This document shows positions 6,462 to 7,343 of a DNA stretch of 7,343 nt, one piece after another; positions within the stretch are counted from its first letter, which is position 1; each line of letters begins with the position of its first letter. Source of the DNA: Nitrospirota bacterium (GTDB lineage: Bacteria > Nitrospirota > Thermodesulfovibrionia > Thermodesulfovibrionales > UBA1546); the NCBI GenBank assembly GCA_004298625.1, contig SCSY01000160.1, positions 1 through 7,343 of the forward strand, written 5' to 3'. Made by a program: the position numbers and the translations under genes. The notes below the pieces were generated by a model, which was not told the origin of the DNA, searched no databases, and saw only the letters and a program-made list of their open reading frames with translations.

Positions 6462-7343
6462 ATGCATAAAAAGATTTTAATAATATTGGCTGCGCTGCTG
6501 CTGCCTGCTGTTATTTTTGCAGCAGAGGAAAAAGGCACTCATCTCGACAAAACAAAGGTTAAGTTCGGAGGCTGCTCATCGTGCCACGATGTATCAGGCA
6601 AAAGCAAGACAGGGCTGTTAAAGGGGCGTGTAGTGGATTTGTGTCTGAGGTGTCATGGCCCCTCAGGCAGACCTGAAGAGAGGGCTAAAACCAATATATT
6701 CACCCTGTTGATGAAAAGGTCCAACCATCCCATTATAGATACGGCAAAATATCATATACGCAATGAAGAGCTTCCTGAGAAAGATCCGGCAATGCCGAGG
6801 CATGTCAGTTGTGAGGACTGCCATCACGCGCACATGACAAGTTCGCGCAACAGGTTGGCATGGATAAGGGGGACATCCCTTTCAGGCGCAAAAAAGAGGG
6901 CGGAAAAGGAAGCGGAGGTATGCTATAACTGCCATTCGGACAGCATAAATCTTCCTTCTTCGACTTCCAATATGAGATTTCAGTTTGACCCGGCAAATGC
7001 GTCTTATCATCCTGTCGAAAGGGTTGCAAAAGGCAGGAGCAGGAGCCTTTATAGGGAGCTTCCTCAGGGGAGTTTTATAACTTGTACGCAGTGCCATGAA
7101 CCTCACGGCTCTGATTATCCTCCTCTGCTCCGGGTGAACTATAACACGGCAGACGGAGCCGAAAGCCTCTATGCCTATGAATTGTGCTATACCTGCCATA
7201 ACCGCGACAGCATTCTTTCAAACGAGAGCTTCAGGGGCAGCCAGTCTGGCGATTACGGTCATAAGGAGCATATAGTCTATCAAAAGACCTCGTGCTTTAC
7301 ATGCCATGCCTCGCACGGCAGCAGCGCGAATCCTCATCTGATA
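6462..7343 (+). CDS. Multiheme c-type cytochrome, at least seven hemes (3' partial)
   Basis: The frame from ATG 6462 is open to the last base, giving 294 residues without a stop; the gene continues beyond the window. Residues 1-20 form a signal peptide (KKILIILAALLLPAVIFA, cleavage after FA20). Seven CXXCH motifs are seen: CSSCH (38-42), CLRCH (61-65), CEDCH (117-121), CYNCH (154-158), CTQCH (208-212), CYTCH (242-246) and CFTCH (278-282). They fall in close pairs, as in doubled-CXXCH cytochromes. Other His residues that could be distal ligands include NHP (89), CHHAH (122, 124), YHPV (183), EPH (215), GHKEH (267, 270) and ASH (285). The spacing is 34 nt after the propeller/PKD gene, in the same direction. 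It is likely an exported electron-transfer protein; its final heme number, location and any surface anchor cannot be judged from this part. Confidence 0.93.
   Translation, partial: MHKKILIILAALLLPAVIFAAEEKGTHLDKTKVKFGGCSSCHDVSGKSKTGLLKGRVVDLCLRCHGPSGRPEERAKTNIFTLLMKRSNHPIIDTAKYHIRNEELPEKDPAMPRHVSCEDCHHAHMTSSRNRLAWIRGTSLSGAKKRAEKEAEVCYNCHSDSINLPSSTSNMRFQFDPANASYHPVERVAKGRSRSLYRELPQGSFITCTQCHEPHGSDYPPLLRVNYNTADGAESLYAYELCYTCHNRDSILSNESFRGSQSGDYGHKEHIVYQKTSCFTCHASHGSSANPHLI

Noticed and set aside
6882..7199. 105-codon open frame on the - strand, and a shorter one at 6805-7029
   Set aside because: Both are antisense to the seven-heme cytochrome, whose heme motifs prove the + strand frame.

Overview
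The window looks like part of an extracellular electron transfer or multiheme-cytochrome locus from an anaerobic Gram-negative bacterium of moderate GC content. A Nitrospirota (Thermodesulfovibrionia-like) or Desulfuromonadota/Desulfobacterota host would fit, but this is inferred only from gene content and style; there is no rRNA or other phylogenetic marker. All supported genes lie on the + strand, closely spaced, with no convincing terminator between them, so they probably form one operon that continues past both ends of the window.

Layout: (1) 1-1530 is the 3' part of an outer-membrane beta-barrel gene. Its visible N-terminal part is an asparagine-rich tract encoded by an 18-bp tandem repeat, and the true start lies upstream of the window. 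(2) 1626-2621 is an exported SurA/PrsA-like parvulin peptidyl-prolyl isomerase/chaperone. (3) 2659-3708 is an NHL-repeat lipoprotein, predicted to be a six-bladed beta-propeller. (4) 3708-4523 is a secreted four-heme c-type cytochrome, whose start overlaps the preceding stop by one base. (5) 4601-6427 is a secreted protein with about seven propeller-like repeats, a PKD domain and a C-terminal Ig-like module. (6) 6462-7343 is the 5' part of a second multiheme cytochrome with seven CXXCH motifs so far, open at the window's end.

How they may work together (inference): the barrel would sit in the outer membrane, the parvulin would help fold the barrel or the exported partners, and the two cytochromes would carry electrons across the periplasm or to the outside. 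The NHL lipoprotein and the propeller/PKD protein would act as scaffold or surface-binding parts. This resembles the porin-cytochrome conduits known from Geobacter and relatives, but it is not a recognised named cluster.

The less ordinary features are small repeats that enter coding sequence. There is the 18-bp Asn-repeat tract. A degenerate heptamer repeat occurs in inverted orientation on the two sides of the parvulin start, one copy encoding part of the signal peptide. A GC-rich imperfect hairpin of about 47 nt next to a run of eight C lies inside the four-heme cytochrome gene.
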